A DNA stretch of 64,000 bases, from the NCBI GenBank assembly GCA_022843805.1, contig JALHMY010000002.1:1-64000 (forward strand), in the 5' to 3' direction. The DNA comes from Fuerstiella sp. GTDB taxonomy: Bacteria; Planctomycetota; Planctomycetia; Planctomycetales; Planctomycetaceae. Shown here one piece after another: positions 27,568 through 37,046 of the stretch. The notes under the pieces were generated by a model. It was given only the letters and a program-made list of their open reading frames with translations. It had not been told where the DNA came from and ran no database searches. Position 1 is the first letter of the stretch. Each line of letters opens with the position of its first letter. The position numbers and the translations under genes were made by a program.

Positions 27568-28791
27568 TCATTCCTGTTTATGGAAATCCAGCATTCCGAT
27601 CTCCTCCAGCTGTGCCTGCGATGGAAACTCACGCACCCGATAGCGTGGCGGATACAGTTCAGGAACTCGCTGGATCAGTGCGCCGGCGACCTCACGCACA
27701 TGGTTCCAGTATCCCATCCCGCCGAGTGACTCGGCGGTGGGCAACATTACCAGGTCCGTTTCCGGCAACAGGGCATCGACACCTTCTCCCCAAACGCAGT
27801 AGGACATGATTCGTTCTTCAGCTTTGCGACGAATTCCGGACCATGAGGCAATGAAGACATTCTCGCCTTCGTTTCTGTACAACTGCGTCAGCAATTCCTT
27901 CTGAGATTCGTACAGAGACCCAAGGTAATCGTTGCGAAGCTCCGCAAATCGTGAATACAGCGGGTGATTCTGAGGAGGCAGCCAGTCGACCCATTCATTG
28001 CCGCTGAGCCTCAGAGGGACTGGTGCCAGAGGACGTGGCTGACTGTGGACGATTTGTGCGGTCAGGTCCAGCATGATTTTCAGGCTTTCCGGATCGTCGC
28101 TGCCTGCGATGAACAGTGCATCTCGCTGAGGCACCATGGCGATATGATCGCCGGGCACATTGAGGGACTGGATTCGATCGGTCAGCAGCAGCCTTGCGGA
28201 ATCATAGTTGTCGCCGCACGCAGACATGTAGAACCCGTCACCGATTTTTCCCACCGACATTTCGATTTCCAGCAGGTTCTGAGTGGCATCCTCAAGAGCC
28301 TGGTAAATCGAGACGCCCCACCGATCAAGCTCCTCCATTGATACAGACCGCATGGCGGTGGGCAGATCATAAACAATGGATGAGTACAGATGGCTGCCGA
28401 CCGGGTACAGGGGAATATCGCATGGCTTTCCGGTACCCCGGATTCTTCGCTGAAGTTCGAGCTCTTCGAACGTAGAACGGTTCCAGATTTTTGGGCGAAG
28501 ATGGATGCGTGCTTCTTCGTACTGTTCCGAATTCTCTTCAGTCACATCAAAAAAAATTGATACCAGCATCCTGATGTGCTCAGGTCGCTGTTCGGGACGG
28601 AGCTGGCAATGTTCTTCATACATGTTGGCCAGGTTTGTCTGTCGATTTCCACTATGATCATGCAAACAGAATTCCCGAACGTTGTAGGTCAGCTTTACGG
28701 AAGAATCCTGCGAACTAATCGCCTGCATAAGCGACTGAGCAAACTCATCACGCGACGGCCGGTCAGCGGACTCCTGAGATTTCTCCATCAC
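27568..28791 (-). CDS. DUF1444/YtpQ-like protein
   Basis: A 407-residue soluble protein without signal or membrane segments. The sequence fits the general pattern of DUF1444 (YtpQ) proteins: an N-terminal helix-rich part, a central ARIHLRPKIWNRS region, YDLPTAMRSVSMEELDRWG, then HIAMVPQRDALFIAGSDDPES and a C-terminal helical part (GRLNVREF-like). The similarity is moderate and from pattern only. No catalytic motif stands out. It is divergent from pyrD. Function is unknown. Confidence 0.6.
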   Translation of the reverse strand: MMEKSQESADRPSRDEFAQSLMQAISSQDSSVKLTYNVREFCLHDHSGNRQTNLANMYEEHCQLRPEQRPEHIRMLVSIFFDVTEENSEQYEEARIHLRPKIWNRSTFEELELQRRIRGTGKPCDIPLYPVGSHLYSSIVYDLPTAMRSVSMEELDRWGVSIYQALEDATQNLLEIEMSVGKIGDGFYMSACGDNYDSARLLLTDRIQSLNVPGDHIAMVPQRDALFIAGSDDPESLKIMLDLTAQIVHSQPRPLAPVPLRLSGNEWVDWLPPQNHPLYSRFAELRNDYLGSLYESQKELLTQLYRNEGENVFIASWSGIRRKAEERIMSYCVWGEGVDALLPETDLVMLPTAESLGGMGYWNHVREVAGALIQRVPELYPPRYRVREFPSQAQLEEIGMLDFHKQE

Positions 28792-29028
28792 TTCAATTCT
28801 CCACGAATCCGTAATTTCTCTGAACGGGCTCCCTCATATCGGCTCATCTGAGCATCGTGAATTCTGCCGAAATTCTCTTTAAAGGGGAAACGAGGGTGTG
28901 TCCAAAACGAAACACGGTTCGTTTGCTGCAGGTCGCTGGACCGGCTGTTATGCTTCGAACTGAGCGGCTGTCGCTGAAGACAGCATTTCATCTCACAACT
29001 TCCGTCATGTTGCGTTCGGATCCCGGAA

Positions 29029-29943
29029 ATGCCTGATCTGGCTGTCAAATTGAATCGTCTTAGCCTGCAAAATCCAATTCTGGTCGCCTCCGGAACCTTT
29101 GGATATGCTCGGGAAATGGCCGCATTTGTTGACTTCAGGGCCATCGGAGGCATCATTCCGAAGACCGTTACGCCAGCCCCCCGACCCGGAAATCCGCCTC
29201 CTCGCACAGTCGAAACGGCCAGCGGTATGCTGAATTCCATTGGTCTGGACAACGACGGCTTCGACCAGTTCATGACTGACAAGCTGCCGTATCTGATCAG
29301 CCTGGGCACATCCATCATTGTTAATATTGCAGCAAAGACCAATGACGAATTCCGTCGAATGGCAGAACGACTCAATGACGCGGAAGGCGTTGCTGCCGTG
29401 GAACTGAATATCTCCTGTCCGAACGTTTCCGGTGGAGTGGATTTCGGGACGGATCCGTCCCTTGCAGCAACAGTTGTTGGTACGGTGCGGGAAGTATGTC
29501 GACTGCCCGTGATTGCCAAACTGACGCCCAACGTCACCAGTGTGGTGCCGATCGCTCGCGCAGTGGCGGATGCTGGTTGTGACGCTGTTTCACTGGTCAA
29601 TACATTTCAGGGTATGGCCATCAACTGGAAAAAGCAGCGTCCGGTCCTGGGAAATATTCTTGGAGGATTGAGTGGCCCGGCGATTAAACCGCTGGCTCTC
29701 AGGATTGTCTGGCAGGTTGCTCAGCAGGTTCAGGTGCCCATCATTGGGGTTGGCGGAATCCAGTCGATTGATGATGTGATGGAGTTTCTGATTGCTGGTG
29801 CAAGTGCAGTGCAGATCGGCACCGCCAATTTTTATAATCCGGGAATCGCCGGTCAGCTGGTGAGCGAGCTGGAAGCGGCACTGCAATTGTTGAATGCGGA
29901 CTCCGTAACGAGCATTGTTGGGTCTCTGAGGACAGGATCCTGA
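29029..29943 (+). CDS. pyrD: Dihydroorotate dehydrogenase, class 1 (PyrD)
   Basis: A 304-residue FMN enzyme that oxidises dihydroorotate to orotate in pyrimidine synthesis. [18 protein letters not shown], the flavin and substrate blocks GGIIPKTVT and NSIGLDNDG, the active-site ELNISCPN with the catalytic Cys typical of class 1 (not the Ser of class 2), [20 protein letters not shown] and [27 protein letters not shown] are all present. Class 1B enzymes need the electron-transfer subunit PyrK, but no pyrK is adjacent. Confidence 0.95.
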   Translation: MPDLAVKLNRLSLQNPILVASGTFGYAREMAAFVDFRAIGGIIPKTVTPAPRPGNPPPRTVETASGMLNSIGLDNDGFDQFMTDKLPYLISLGTSIIVNIAAKTNDEFRRMAERLNDAEGVAAVELNISCPNVSGGVDFGTDPSLAATVVGTVREVCRLPVIAKLTPNVTSVVPIARAVADAGCDAVSLVNTFQGMAINWKKQRPVLGNILGGLSGPAIKPLALRIVWQVAQQVQVPIIGVGGIQSIDDVMEFLIAGASAVQIGTANFYNPGIAGQLVSELEAALQLLNADSVTSIVGSLRTGS

Positions 29944-30136
29944 TACAGATTGCTTGCTTTACATCCGAAAAGTGTAAAGTTAAAAGCGTCTTTTTGGTTC
30001 AATACAGCATGATTCGTGGTGTGGAACTCCACCGTGACCTGTCAAACCGGTATTCAGCCGCGACGAAGCAGGAAGCGAGTCAGGGCAGTTTGCACATGCT
30101 GTTGATTTCCACATCTGTTACAGAATAAATCGGAAC

Positions 30137-31114
30137 ATGAAAGTCCTTTCGGGTATTCAGCCGACTGGCCGATTTCACTGGGGTAATTATTTCGGAGCCA
30201 TCCGACAATATATTGCTCTCCAGGGTAACGAGCAGTCCTTCTATTTTATCGCCGATCTGCATGCACTGACGACTCTTCGAAATCCGGCGGAACTGCGGCA
30301 GAACGTCAGTGATGCGGCCATGGATCTTCTGGCTCTGGGCCTTGAACCGGAGCGATCGACTCTCTTCCGACAATCCGATGTGCCGGAAGTGACGGAACTG
30401 ACATGGCTGCTGATGACCATCACGCAAATGCATCTGCTTGAGAAATGTCATGCTTACAAGGATAAAAAGGCGAACGGGATCGCTGCCGATGCAGGTCTGT
30501 TTACCTATCCGGTACTGATGGCTGCGGATATTCTGATCTATGACAGCGATACCGTCCCGGTCGGGGCTGACCAGATTCAGCACATCGAAGTCACTCGCGA
30601 TGTTGCTCAGCGCTTTAATTCGCTCTACGGTGAAACTCTGCTTCTGCCGAATGCGTTTGTGCTGGATGCTTCTGCAAAAGTGCCGGGTACTGATGGTGAT
30701 CGGAAAATGTCGAAGAGCTATAACAATACGATTCCGATCTTTGAATCACCGAAGCGACTGCGTAAACTCATAATGTCAACAAAAACAGATTCCAAATCGC
30801 TGGAGGACGAAAAAGATCCCGATACGTGTGCCGTGTTTTCCCTGTATCGGCTGTTTGCAACACTCGAACAGCAGCAGGAACTGGCTGCCAGATATCGGGC
30901 CGGAGGAATGGGTTACGGAGAAGCAAAGCAGGCGTTGTATGATGTTGCGATGAGTCACTTCGCGGACGCTTTTGATCGGCGACAGAAACTCGAAGCCTCT
31001 CCGGACATCGTGGAGGACGTCTTAAAGGAAGGTGCTCGTCGGGCTCGGGCAAGAGCTCAGGAAGTGGTGGAGAGAGTTCGGTCTGCGTGTGGTTTGCTGG
31101 CTCGCCCTGTGTAG
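30137..31114 (+). CDS. trpS: Tryptophanyl-tRNA synthetase (TrpS)
   Basis: A 325-residue class I aminoacyl-tRNA synthetase. The HIGH-type motif is GRFHWGNY within [18 protein letters not shown], and the KMSKS loop is present in [37 protein letters not shown] is the Trp-binding region. Length and order fit bacterial TrpS. It is a single-copy housekeeping gene preceded by a 193-bp gap that includes a small palindrome at 29957-29979. Confidence 0.97.
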   Translation: MKVLSGIQPTGRFHWGNYFGAIRQYIALQGNEQSFYFIADLHALTTLRNPAELRQNVSDAAMDLLALGLEPERSTLFRQSDVPEVTELTWLLMTITQMHLLEKCHAYKDKKANGIAADAGLFTYPVLMAADILIYDSDTVPVGADQIQHIEVTRDVAQRFNSLYGETLLLPNAFVLDASAKVPGTDGDRKMSKSYNNTIPIFESPKRLRKLIMSTKTDSKSLEDEKDPDTCAVFSLYRLFATLEQQQELAARYRAGGMGYGEAKQALYDVAMSHFADAFDRRQKLEASPDIVEDVLKEGARRARARAQEVVERVRSACGLLARPV

Positions 31115-31289
31115 CAGGAATGAGAATTAGAGCCTGATCGCCGAAAATGGCGATGTTGACATTCCGCCGTTGACAGAATCACGGTTAAATCAAATTATCC
31201 TTATAAATGGCGCTTTGACAGTGCAGAATTGAAACTGGGGTCGATTGAGGTTGGCTGCCGTCAGCGTTCTGGATTTCGGGGAATGAACT

Positions 31290-33005
31290 ATGGGGCTGGC
31301 CACTCGACAGCGATTGCTGGTGTTCGGACACGCGGACCCTCAAACCCGGGCTCTGCTGGACCAGGTCGGGGTTTCTCTGGACATCGTGTCGGCCAAACTG
31401 GCTTTCCAGACTGAAATTCCCTTCGATTTATTGTTGTTTGCCGGCGAGTCCGCAAAACATGCCGATCAGCTCCAGATGAGCGCTCTGGGATTTCTTAACT
31501 GTGTTACGGATGGTCTGCTTTTGCTGGATGAGCAGCAGCAGATTGTCTGGCACAACGATCCCTTTCGAATCATGACAGGGTCCGGATTTGCCTGGGTCGG
31601 CCGCACTCTTGCGGATTCCCTTGCCGGCGCTGATATCTCCCTTGTGGACCTGAAAACTCTGACATCGCCCGATCTTGCAGGGAATTCGGCACGTTTGACC
31701 GTGCGGATGGAAGGCAAAAAATGGCTGGGATTCCGGTCGATAAAGTGCAATTTACGCAGTGCTGATTCGGCTGCCGTCGGATTTCCAGGTTTTGCAGTCA
31801 CGGTTCGGGATGTGACGGCGGAAGTCCTTGAACGGCAAAAACTGGAGGCGATTTACCGAGCGGGGCTGGAGCTTGGCAACCTGACGCCGGAAGAAGTGAC
31901 GGGCATGGCGAATGAGGATCGCGTTGCCCTGCTGAAAGAGAATATTCTGCATTTCACTCAGGAGATTCTGGGCTACGAAACGTTCGAAATTCGTCTGATG
32001 ATGCCCGATACGCAGGAACTCGTACCGCTGCTGGAATTTGGTATGAATCCTGAAGCGGCCAATCGTCGTCTGTTTGCCCGACCATCGGACAACGGAGTCA
32101 CCGGCTTTGTCGCTCACAGTGGCAGCAGTTATCTCTGCAATGATACTCAGCTTGACAAGTTATATATTTGCGGTGCGGCAGATGCCCGCAGTTCCCTCAC
32201 TGTCCCGCTGATGCTGCGTGATACGGTGCTCGGCACTTTCAACGTTGAAAGTCCAGGAACAAAGTCGTTTGATCAGCAGGACCTGGAATTTCTGCAGCTG
32301 TTTGGTCGCGTCGTTGCCAATGCTTTGAACCAGCTTCAGCTGCTGGCTGCAGAAAAAGTGACCACCACCACTCAGAACTCGGAACGCATTCGCAGGGAAA
32401 TCTCACAGCCCACCGATGAAATCCTCCGGGATGCGACGTGGATTCTGGAGCGTTACATTGGCCACGATCCGGATGTCTGCGATCGGTTGCATCAGATTGT
32501 TGCTGCGACAAGAAAAATCAGCGGTCAGGTAGATTCCGTATCGCAAAATGATTCTCCGACACCGGGTCTGTCGGCCTCAGGAATTGTTCGCGCTCCACGG
32601 CCAATGCTGGTTAAGAAACGCATTCTGGTGGTGGATGGTGACATCGTGGCTCGTGATGATGCCCATTCTCTGCTGGGACAAATGGGATGCCGGGTGGAAG
32701 GAGTTCCAACCTGTGAAGATGCCTGTCTGATGGTTCGTTCTCACCATTATGATGTGGTGCTGACAGACATTCGCCTTCCCGACACCAACGGGTACGAGTG
32801 TTTTCGCAAGCTTCGGGCGATCAACAGTCATGTTCCCATCATCATGATGACGGGGTTTGGATACGATCCGACTCATTCCATTGTCAATGCCCGGAAGGAA
32901 GGCCTGAAGGCCGTACTCTATAAGCCATTTCGTCGAGGTCAGTTGCTGGATGAAGTTGAAAAAGCCGTGATCACTCCGCCTCCCACAGATCCCTCCGGCA
33001 CCTGA
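31290..33005 (+). CDS. PAS-GAF-response-regulator protein without kinase domain
   Basis: A 571-residue cytoplasmic signalling protein. Residues 55-175 look like a PAS domain (FLNCVTDGLLLLDEQQQIVWHNDPF, FAVTVRDVTAEV), 200-350 a GAF domain (SLTVPLMLRDTVLGTFNVES), followed by a linker and a C-terminal receiver domain from about 445 (RILVVDGDIVARDDA, phospho-acceptor in VVLTDIRLPDTNGYE, MMTGFG, LYKPF). Between GAF and REC there is a helical segment (IRREISQPTDEILRDATWIL) with no His box and no ATPase motif, so it is not a histidine kinase. No HTH or GGDEF output is present. The partner kinase is unknown. It is followed 32 bp later by the LecA-like protein gene. Confidence 0.87.
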   Translation: MGLATRQRLLVFGHADPQTRALLDQVGVSLDIVSAKLAFQTEIPFDLLLFAGESAKHADQLQMSALGFLNCVTDGLLLLDEQQQIVWHNDPFRIMTGSGFAWVGRTLADSLAGADISLVDLKTLTSPDLAGNSARLTVRMEGKKWLGFRSIKCNLRSADSAAVGFPGFAVTVRDVTAEVLERQKLEAIYRAGLELGNLTPEEVTGMANEDRVALLKENILHFTQEILGYETFEIRLMMPDTQELVPLLEFGMNPEAANRRLFARPSDNGVTGFVAHSGSSYLCNDTQLDKLYICGAADARSSLTVPLMLRDTVLGTFNVESPGTKSFDQQDLEFLQLFGRVVANALNQLQLLAAEKVTTTTQNSERIRREISQPTDEILRDATWILERYIGHDPDVCDRLHQIVAATRKISGQVDSVSQNDSPTPGLSASGIVRAPRPMLVKKRILVVDGDIVARDDAHSLLGQMGCRVEGVPTCEDACLMVRSHHYDVVLTDIRLPDTNGYECFRKLRAINSHVPIIMMTGFGYDPTHSIVNARKEGLKAVLYKPFRRGQLLDEVEKAVITPPPTDPSGT

Positions 33006-33037
33006 CGGAGGGCCGGACTGCAGAAACGAAATTTTCT

Positions 33038-33730
33038 ATGAGTCGTGTCTCAAAGAGTTCTTTCGGATTGTGTGGTGCAGTACTGGCCGCCGTGGCCTGC
33101 ATTGCAGCTGTCAGTGCTCAGAGCGCCAGAGAGCGTCGAGATCAGCCAACGGATAAACAACTGCTGCAGAGGGCAGATAAGGCTCAGGAAACCCTGCTGA
33201 AGGAGTTGGCGGAGGTTGCCGGTGAGTTTCAAAAACAGGGACTTCGGGAACAGTCTCTTGCGATCCTGGAAAGGATTGAAAAGATTGACCCTCAGGCTCC
33301 GGGCGTAAGAGAACGAATTGAACTTCTGCGTTCAGAGCTGATTACACAAAATGGAATGATGGTCGAAGTTGACACATCGAGAGGCTGGGGCAATGCATTG
33401 GCTGAGGTGGAAGCCGGCAAAACCATTCGAATTACGGCCGCTGGTGACTATCGCCTGAACCTCACTGCTACCGTTCCGCTAACCGGATTGCCGACCGCTG
33501 ATCCAGGACGGGATCACGTCAAAGAGGCGCCTTTCGGAGCACTGATCGGACTCATCGTTTCCGAGGGTCAGCCGGGAACACCGTTTCCTGTGAATGCTTC
33601 CCTGGACATGGTGCCAAAGAAAGGGGGCGTATTATTCCTTCGAGCGAATGTGCCGCTGAGCGCGAAATGTACGGGTACGATCAAAGTGCAGCTCAGCGGC
33701 GGCGTCCGTCCGATCCCCAAAGCCAGATAG
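33038..33730 (+). CDS. Secreted protein with possible LecA/PA-IL-like lectin domain
   Basis: A 230-residue protein with a signal peptide (cleavage near VSAQS). Residues 30-100 are a helical, coiled segment (LLQRADKAQETLLKELAEVA, LREQSLAILERIEKID). Residues 105-225 are beta-rich; the pattern GWGNALAEVEAGKTIRITAAG, then GALIGLIVSEGQPGTPFPVN and GTIKVQLSG resembles the PA-IL/LecA galactose-binding lectin fold (GALxxxIG...PVN and a final beta strand). This is a fold-level resemblance only; carbohydrate binding is inferred. It begins 32 bp after the PAS-GAF-REC gene and may be co-transcribed. Confidence 0.65.
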   Translation: MSRVSKSSFGLCGAVLAAVACIAAVSAQSARERRDQPTDKQLLQRADKAQETLLKELAEVAGEFQKQGLREQSLAILERIEKIDPQAPGVRERIELLRSELITQNGMMVEVDTSRGWGNALAEVEAGKTIRITAAGDYRLNLTATVPLTGLPTADPGRDHVKEAPFGALIGLIVSEGQPGTPFPVNASLDMVPKKGGVLFLRANVPLSAKCTGTIKVQLSGGVRPIPKAR

Positions 33731-33752
33731 TACTTATGTCCTGACACGCAGG

Positions 33753-33773
33753 CGAGTCTCTCCGAGACTCGCG
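33753..33773. repeat. Hairpin repeat with TCC loop (copy 1)
   Basis: GCGAGTCTC and GAGACTCGC pair perfectly (9 bp) around a 3-base TCC loop. The same hairpin occurs in opposite orientation at 37026-37046, and a related one at 36999-37019. Confidence 0.75.
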
Positions 33774-33934
33774 ATTAACCGCCCGCCCCGCCGTTGGTTC
33801 ATGAGCAGGAACAAATGACCGCTGAGCGGAAGGAACTGAAATCGACGCTGGGTTTTTCTCAGTAACGCTTTCGAAAATTCGAGGCCGTTCTTGCGGGCTT
33901 CGAAGCCTCGCCCTGTCATGCTGACCAAAGTAGT

Positions 33935-33953
33935 CATCACTCTCCGAGTGATG
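33935..33953. repeat. Hairpin repeat with TCC loop, variant stem
   Basis: CATCACTC and GAGTGATG pair perfectly around the same TCC loop as the GTCTC hairpins nearby. Only the stem sequence differs, which suggests one structural family with compensated stems. Confidence 0.65.
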
Positions 33954-34860
33954 CTCTGCGATTCACTGTCACCCCCGGCATCGACCTCCACGTTTGATAA
34001 AGTACAATCCCCGCAAAGGACCGACCGAAAGGCAAAGGCGGGAAAGGCAAAGGGTTCAGGTCCAATAGTGTTCGGCACGAATTTTGCGCCGCCTCACGCA
34101 TGGGACTCACATTTGTTTTGGCACGCTTTTTGCGCATCGCCCTGGCAGTGAATCTCTAACCTGCCAGAGTGACATTGCGAGCCGAACGTCGTGGCCCCGG
34201 ACCCGGAGCAACCTGATGCCGAACCTGCCAGCACTGTATCGTCAGCAGCATCCGCGGCGAATGCGGTACCGTCGAATGACGCACCCGGTCAGGCTCGCCG
34301 TGGGCTCAGGGCGAGTCCTGCGATTGAGCCTTCCGATATTCAGGGGCTGAAGTATTTTGATACGCTGAAACCGGTGTGATCAGCGATCAGATCGTGAAAT
34401 TCGGATCCTCCAAAGCGGACGCCTCACCCGATCACACGGTTCGCCGTGTCACTGTTTCCGCTTCGGAACACACGAGTCGCGGGAGTGCGCCACTGGCTCC
34501 AGTACCGGCCCCTCGTGCGACGGTAAGCTTCGTCTTGCCACAGATGTGCTGGACATTCGAAATGATCTGCCTCTCTATGTCGGGATGGGCGTCGCTCGAA
34601 GAACTGGAACGGCACATCGCAAAAATAAGATCTGCTGAAGAGTAAGGCACCCGCGCGCTCTGCACGCCGGGCCGTTCGATGCTGCGCGGTGCCTTAAGCC
34701 GCCTCTGCCCGATGTGGCTGAATCCTTGTCAGCAGTTTGCCAAATGCTGCCGATCCTCTCATAACTTACGCTGCCGTCAATCAACCGCAATCGCAGTGCC
34801 GTACACTATTGATTGGACCTGACCGCTTTTTCCCGCGGACGCTTTGCCGTAATGGACTTG

Positions 34861-35388
34861 TCAGCGATTGGTCAGTTCTTTCCACGACAGAAGACAAATC
34901 AGAAAAAACTGTCGATCGTCTGACAGTGGCAGTGTGGTAAAGGCCTCGATGTGTTGCGCGACCTGTCGAATCAGCGATAGTACTTCAGATCGCCTGAATC
35001 GTTCCGAAAGGTCATAGTCAGCCAGGTGACGTTTCTGCTGGAGCTCTTTGAACAAAGTGCTGATCTGCTTAATCTGATCGGGAATCAGATATTTCCCATC
35101 CGGATTCTTCGGCAACGATTTCACAACTGTATCCGGCAGTTGCGTGGCACTGAAACTGCCGCAGGCGGATTTCATCGTCGTGTGAACAAAGCCACGAGCA
35201 AGTGCGTGTCGAAACCCCTGCTGGTTGTGCTGAGTCCCCACAATCGCGCGACATGCCTGATCAACCAGAAAATGAAACAGGGCGTAATAGGCCGCCGACA
35301 CGGCTCGCCTCAGATTTGCCTGTTTTGGCGCTCCACGATCGTCGAGTTCCGCCAGTGACTTTGCCTGTTCGATCAAGTCCTGATGCAT
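34861..35388 (-). CDS. HEPN-like domain protein
   Basis: A 175-residue helical protein. The N-terminal half has the HEPN-type motif ANLRRAVSAAYYALFHFLVD, and a second conserved block ARGFVHTTMKSACGSF follows (R-x3-H then MK). C-terminal helices include HLADYDLSERFRRSEVLSL. No signal or membrane part is present. HEPN proteins are often RNases or toxins in two-gene systems; the exact R-x4-6-H motif of RNase HEPNs is not clear here, so activity is uncertain. It starts 3 bp after the stop of a 98-residue partner. A nearby restriction-gene remnant fits a defence-type region. Confidence 0.7.
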   Translation of the reverse strand: MHQDLIEQAKSLAELDDRGAPKQANLRRAVSAAYYALFHFLVDQACRAIVGTQHNQQGFRHALARGFVHTTMKSACGSFSATQLPDTVVKSLPKNPDGKYLIPDQIKQISTLFKELQQKRHLADYDLSERFRRSEVLSLIRQVAQHIEAFTTLPLSDDRQFFLICLLSWKELTNR

Positions 35389-35391
35389 CGA

Positions 35392-35688
35392 CTATGCGTC
35401 CTGTTCTTCCGTGGCAAGCTCGCTTGGCTTTGCGATGAAAATGTATGGGAACAGCTCGATACTATGCTGCTGCAGGCTGCGATGAATTTCGGCTTTCAGC
35501 AGTCCCACATTACTCCCATCGATCCGGTCCAGATCGGTCGCTTCGTCAATCACGACGGTAATCCGCAGGGACGCTTCACCGTCCATGTCAGTGTAGTTCT
35601 CGGGAATCAGTTCAATCACTTTGGGGCTCGCTGGAAGGTTCAGCCTTCCCAAATCGAGTGCTTCGTGGATTGCTTGAGCAACAGGCAT
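35392..35688 (-). CDS. Small protein paired with the HEPN-like gene
   Basis: 98 residues, unrecognised. A predicted alpha/beta protein (SLRITVVIDEATDL, LLKAEIHRSLQQHSIELFPYIFIA) with a helical N-terminus and an acidic C-terminus (ATEEQDA). It lacks the GSxxxG-DxD motif of MNT nucleotidyltransferases, the usual HEPN partners. The gene order (small gene first, 3-bp gap, then HEPN) resembles antitoxin-toxin operons. An antitoxin-like role is inferred from context only. Confidence 0.65.
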   Translation of the reverse strand: MPVAQAIHEALDLGRLNLPASPKVIELIPENYTDMDGEASLRITVVIDEATDLDRIDGSNVGLLKAEIHRSLQQHSIELFPYIFIAKPSELATEEQDA

Positions 35689-35795
35689 TGCGGTACTCCG
35701 ATGTGGTTCATAAGACGGCGATATTCTACGCGGATTCTATTTAGCGAATACCGTGAAACTGCAAATTCCCCGACTGAGGCGAAGGTTGAGCAGCC

Positions 35796-36206
35796 TCAGT
35801 CAATGTCCAGGCTCGGCAGGCTGTTAACAATTTTCATGGTTTCAAGCGAAACAGTTATCACCCGCTGCAATAACTCTAGCGGGTAGCGGGGGTTGTGAGT
35901 CCATTCGTTGGTGGTGCGGATGATGATGCGGTGCTTGAACGGCTTCTGTCCGGAGGCGGTGAAGAAGCTGTCGATGTCGCTTTTCTGAATGCGGTAGTCT
36001 TCGGCGTAGAACTTGCATTGGATGGCGTGGAATTCGCCAGTGCCTCGTGTGCGGGCGACGAGGTCAATGCCGGTGTCGGCTTTGCTGATTTTGAATTCGA
36101 CTGGTACGTCGGAGAGCATCCAGACGTCGCTGTAGAGGTCAGCGTAGGTGGGCTCATTGCGAAGATAGAAAATCAAATGAATGGGCAATTCTACTTTTCT
36201 CGTCAT
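35796..36206 (-). pseudogene. Type ISP restriction-modification remnant with internal deletion
   Basis: A 136-residue frame. Residues 18-100 match the N-terminal PDDEXK-type nuclease domain of long type ISP/helicase-like restriction enzymes (TGIDLVARTRGTGEF, the catalytic-type AIQCKFY, SDIDSFFTASGQKPF, IIRTTNEW). Residues 104-130 (NPRYPLELLQRVITVSLETM) match, as I recall them, the extreme C-terminus of the same proteins. The roughly 1,000 or more residues between (helicase and methyltransferase) are missing, so the frame looks like a precise internal deletion joining both ends near TNEWTHN. It may still be translated, but it cannot be a full enzyme. It sits beside the HEPN operon in an eroded accessory region. 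Confidence 0.6.
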
Positions 36207-36998
36207 TTTGGTCTGCTGTGAAGTCGAAGCCGTGATTCAAGTCCGAGCGTTTCAGCCGTTTTCGTCTGCCAGTGTGTATCGCCGAACGGAGTGCCGCAAG
36301 CAGGACTGTGATGCAGAGCCTTGAATTCAATTCTGTTTCCACCCGATTAACGTGGTGAGTCCATTGAGCGGGCTTGAGGGCCGGTCCGTTGTTCAGCAGG
36401 CCGATCGGACCCCTTCGAGTCGTTGGTTTCAGGCTGGCTCACCCACCGCCCTGACAACGCCAGACAAAAGTCTGTCAGCTGCATTTGCACTTTTTTTTGT
36501 GAGCTTCCCGCATCACATTCATGAACGCCGAGAGGTCATCATTCATGAAAGGCACCGCAAAATCCCCGCATCCGCCTCCGCGGGCAGAAACTGTCGATCA
36601 CCGGCCGGTTCACACCGGCCGCTCGCCGGTCCGTCATGCGAGGTTACGGCGTGTTGCCAAACCCTGGCTCTTCCGGCACAAGGCCGGGAGCGGCCACGTC
36701 GATGGATTATCGCTGACGCATGATGATGCGTTCGGTCAGACATCGGCGCTGGTGGATGCCCGTGGCAATCGGCACAGTTTTCGTACGACAGCAACTGAGC
36801 TTAGACCCGGCTGATCGATCCACTGAACTGAAGAACGACATCGGCTTACGACTGTAGAGGGCCAGCTGGGAATTATTTTTCAGGAATCTGAACGGGTGAC
36901 TGCTGGCCTTTTTTTATTGGACCATTTGTGGAGCACTGATTTTCTCCGCGAACTCCAGCGTTCCCGTGTCTTTCAGGTGACATACCTCAGCCACGTAG

Positions 36999-37046
36999 CG
37001 GCGTCTCTCCGAGACGCCGGGATTCGCGAGTCTCGGAGAGACTCGC
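36999..37046. repeat. Tandem pair of hairpin repeats (copy 2)
   Basis: Two hairpins lie side by side: CGGCGTCTC-TCC-GAGACGCCG at 36999-37019 and GCGAGTCTC-GGA-GAGACTCGC at 37026-37046. The second is the exact inverse-oriented copy of the hairpin at 33753-33773, and about 25 bases are shared between them. Confidence 0.75.

Larger units (their letters stand above)
33731..34860. other. 1.1-kb gene-poor region with hairpin repeats
   Basis: Between the LecA-like gene and the HEPN operon there is no gene I can support. Short frames on both strands (for example 33734-34078 minus, 34376-34645 plus) lack family patterns, and protein-like fragments switch frame near 34520, as in decayed genes. Two short hairpins lie at 33753-33773 and 33935-33953. 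Confidence 0.5.

Noticed and set aside
29957-29979. CTTTACA-N9-TGTAAAG palindrome after pyrD as an operator or terminator
   Set aside because: The stem is only 7 bp, the T-run does not follow directly, and the only near gene is trpS at 30137; insufficient evidence.
33734-34078. 114-residue minus-strand ORF in the gene-poor region
   Set aside because: It spans two hairpin repeats and shows no family pattern.
36543-36794. Minus-strand frame with ENCADCHGHPP, resembling a heme-binding CxxCH
   Set aside because: The remaining sequence has no cytochrome pattern, no signal peptide and lies in a gene-poor, repeat-containing region; a chance match.
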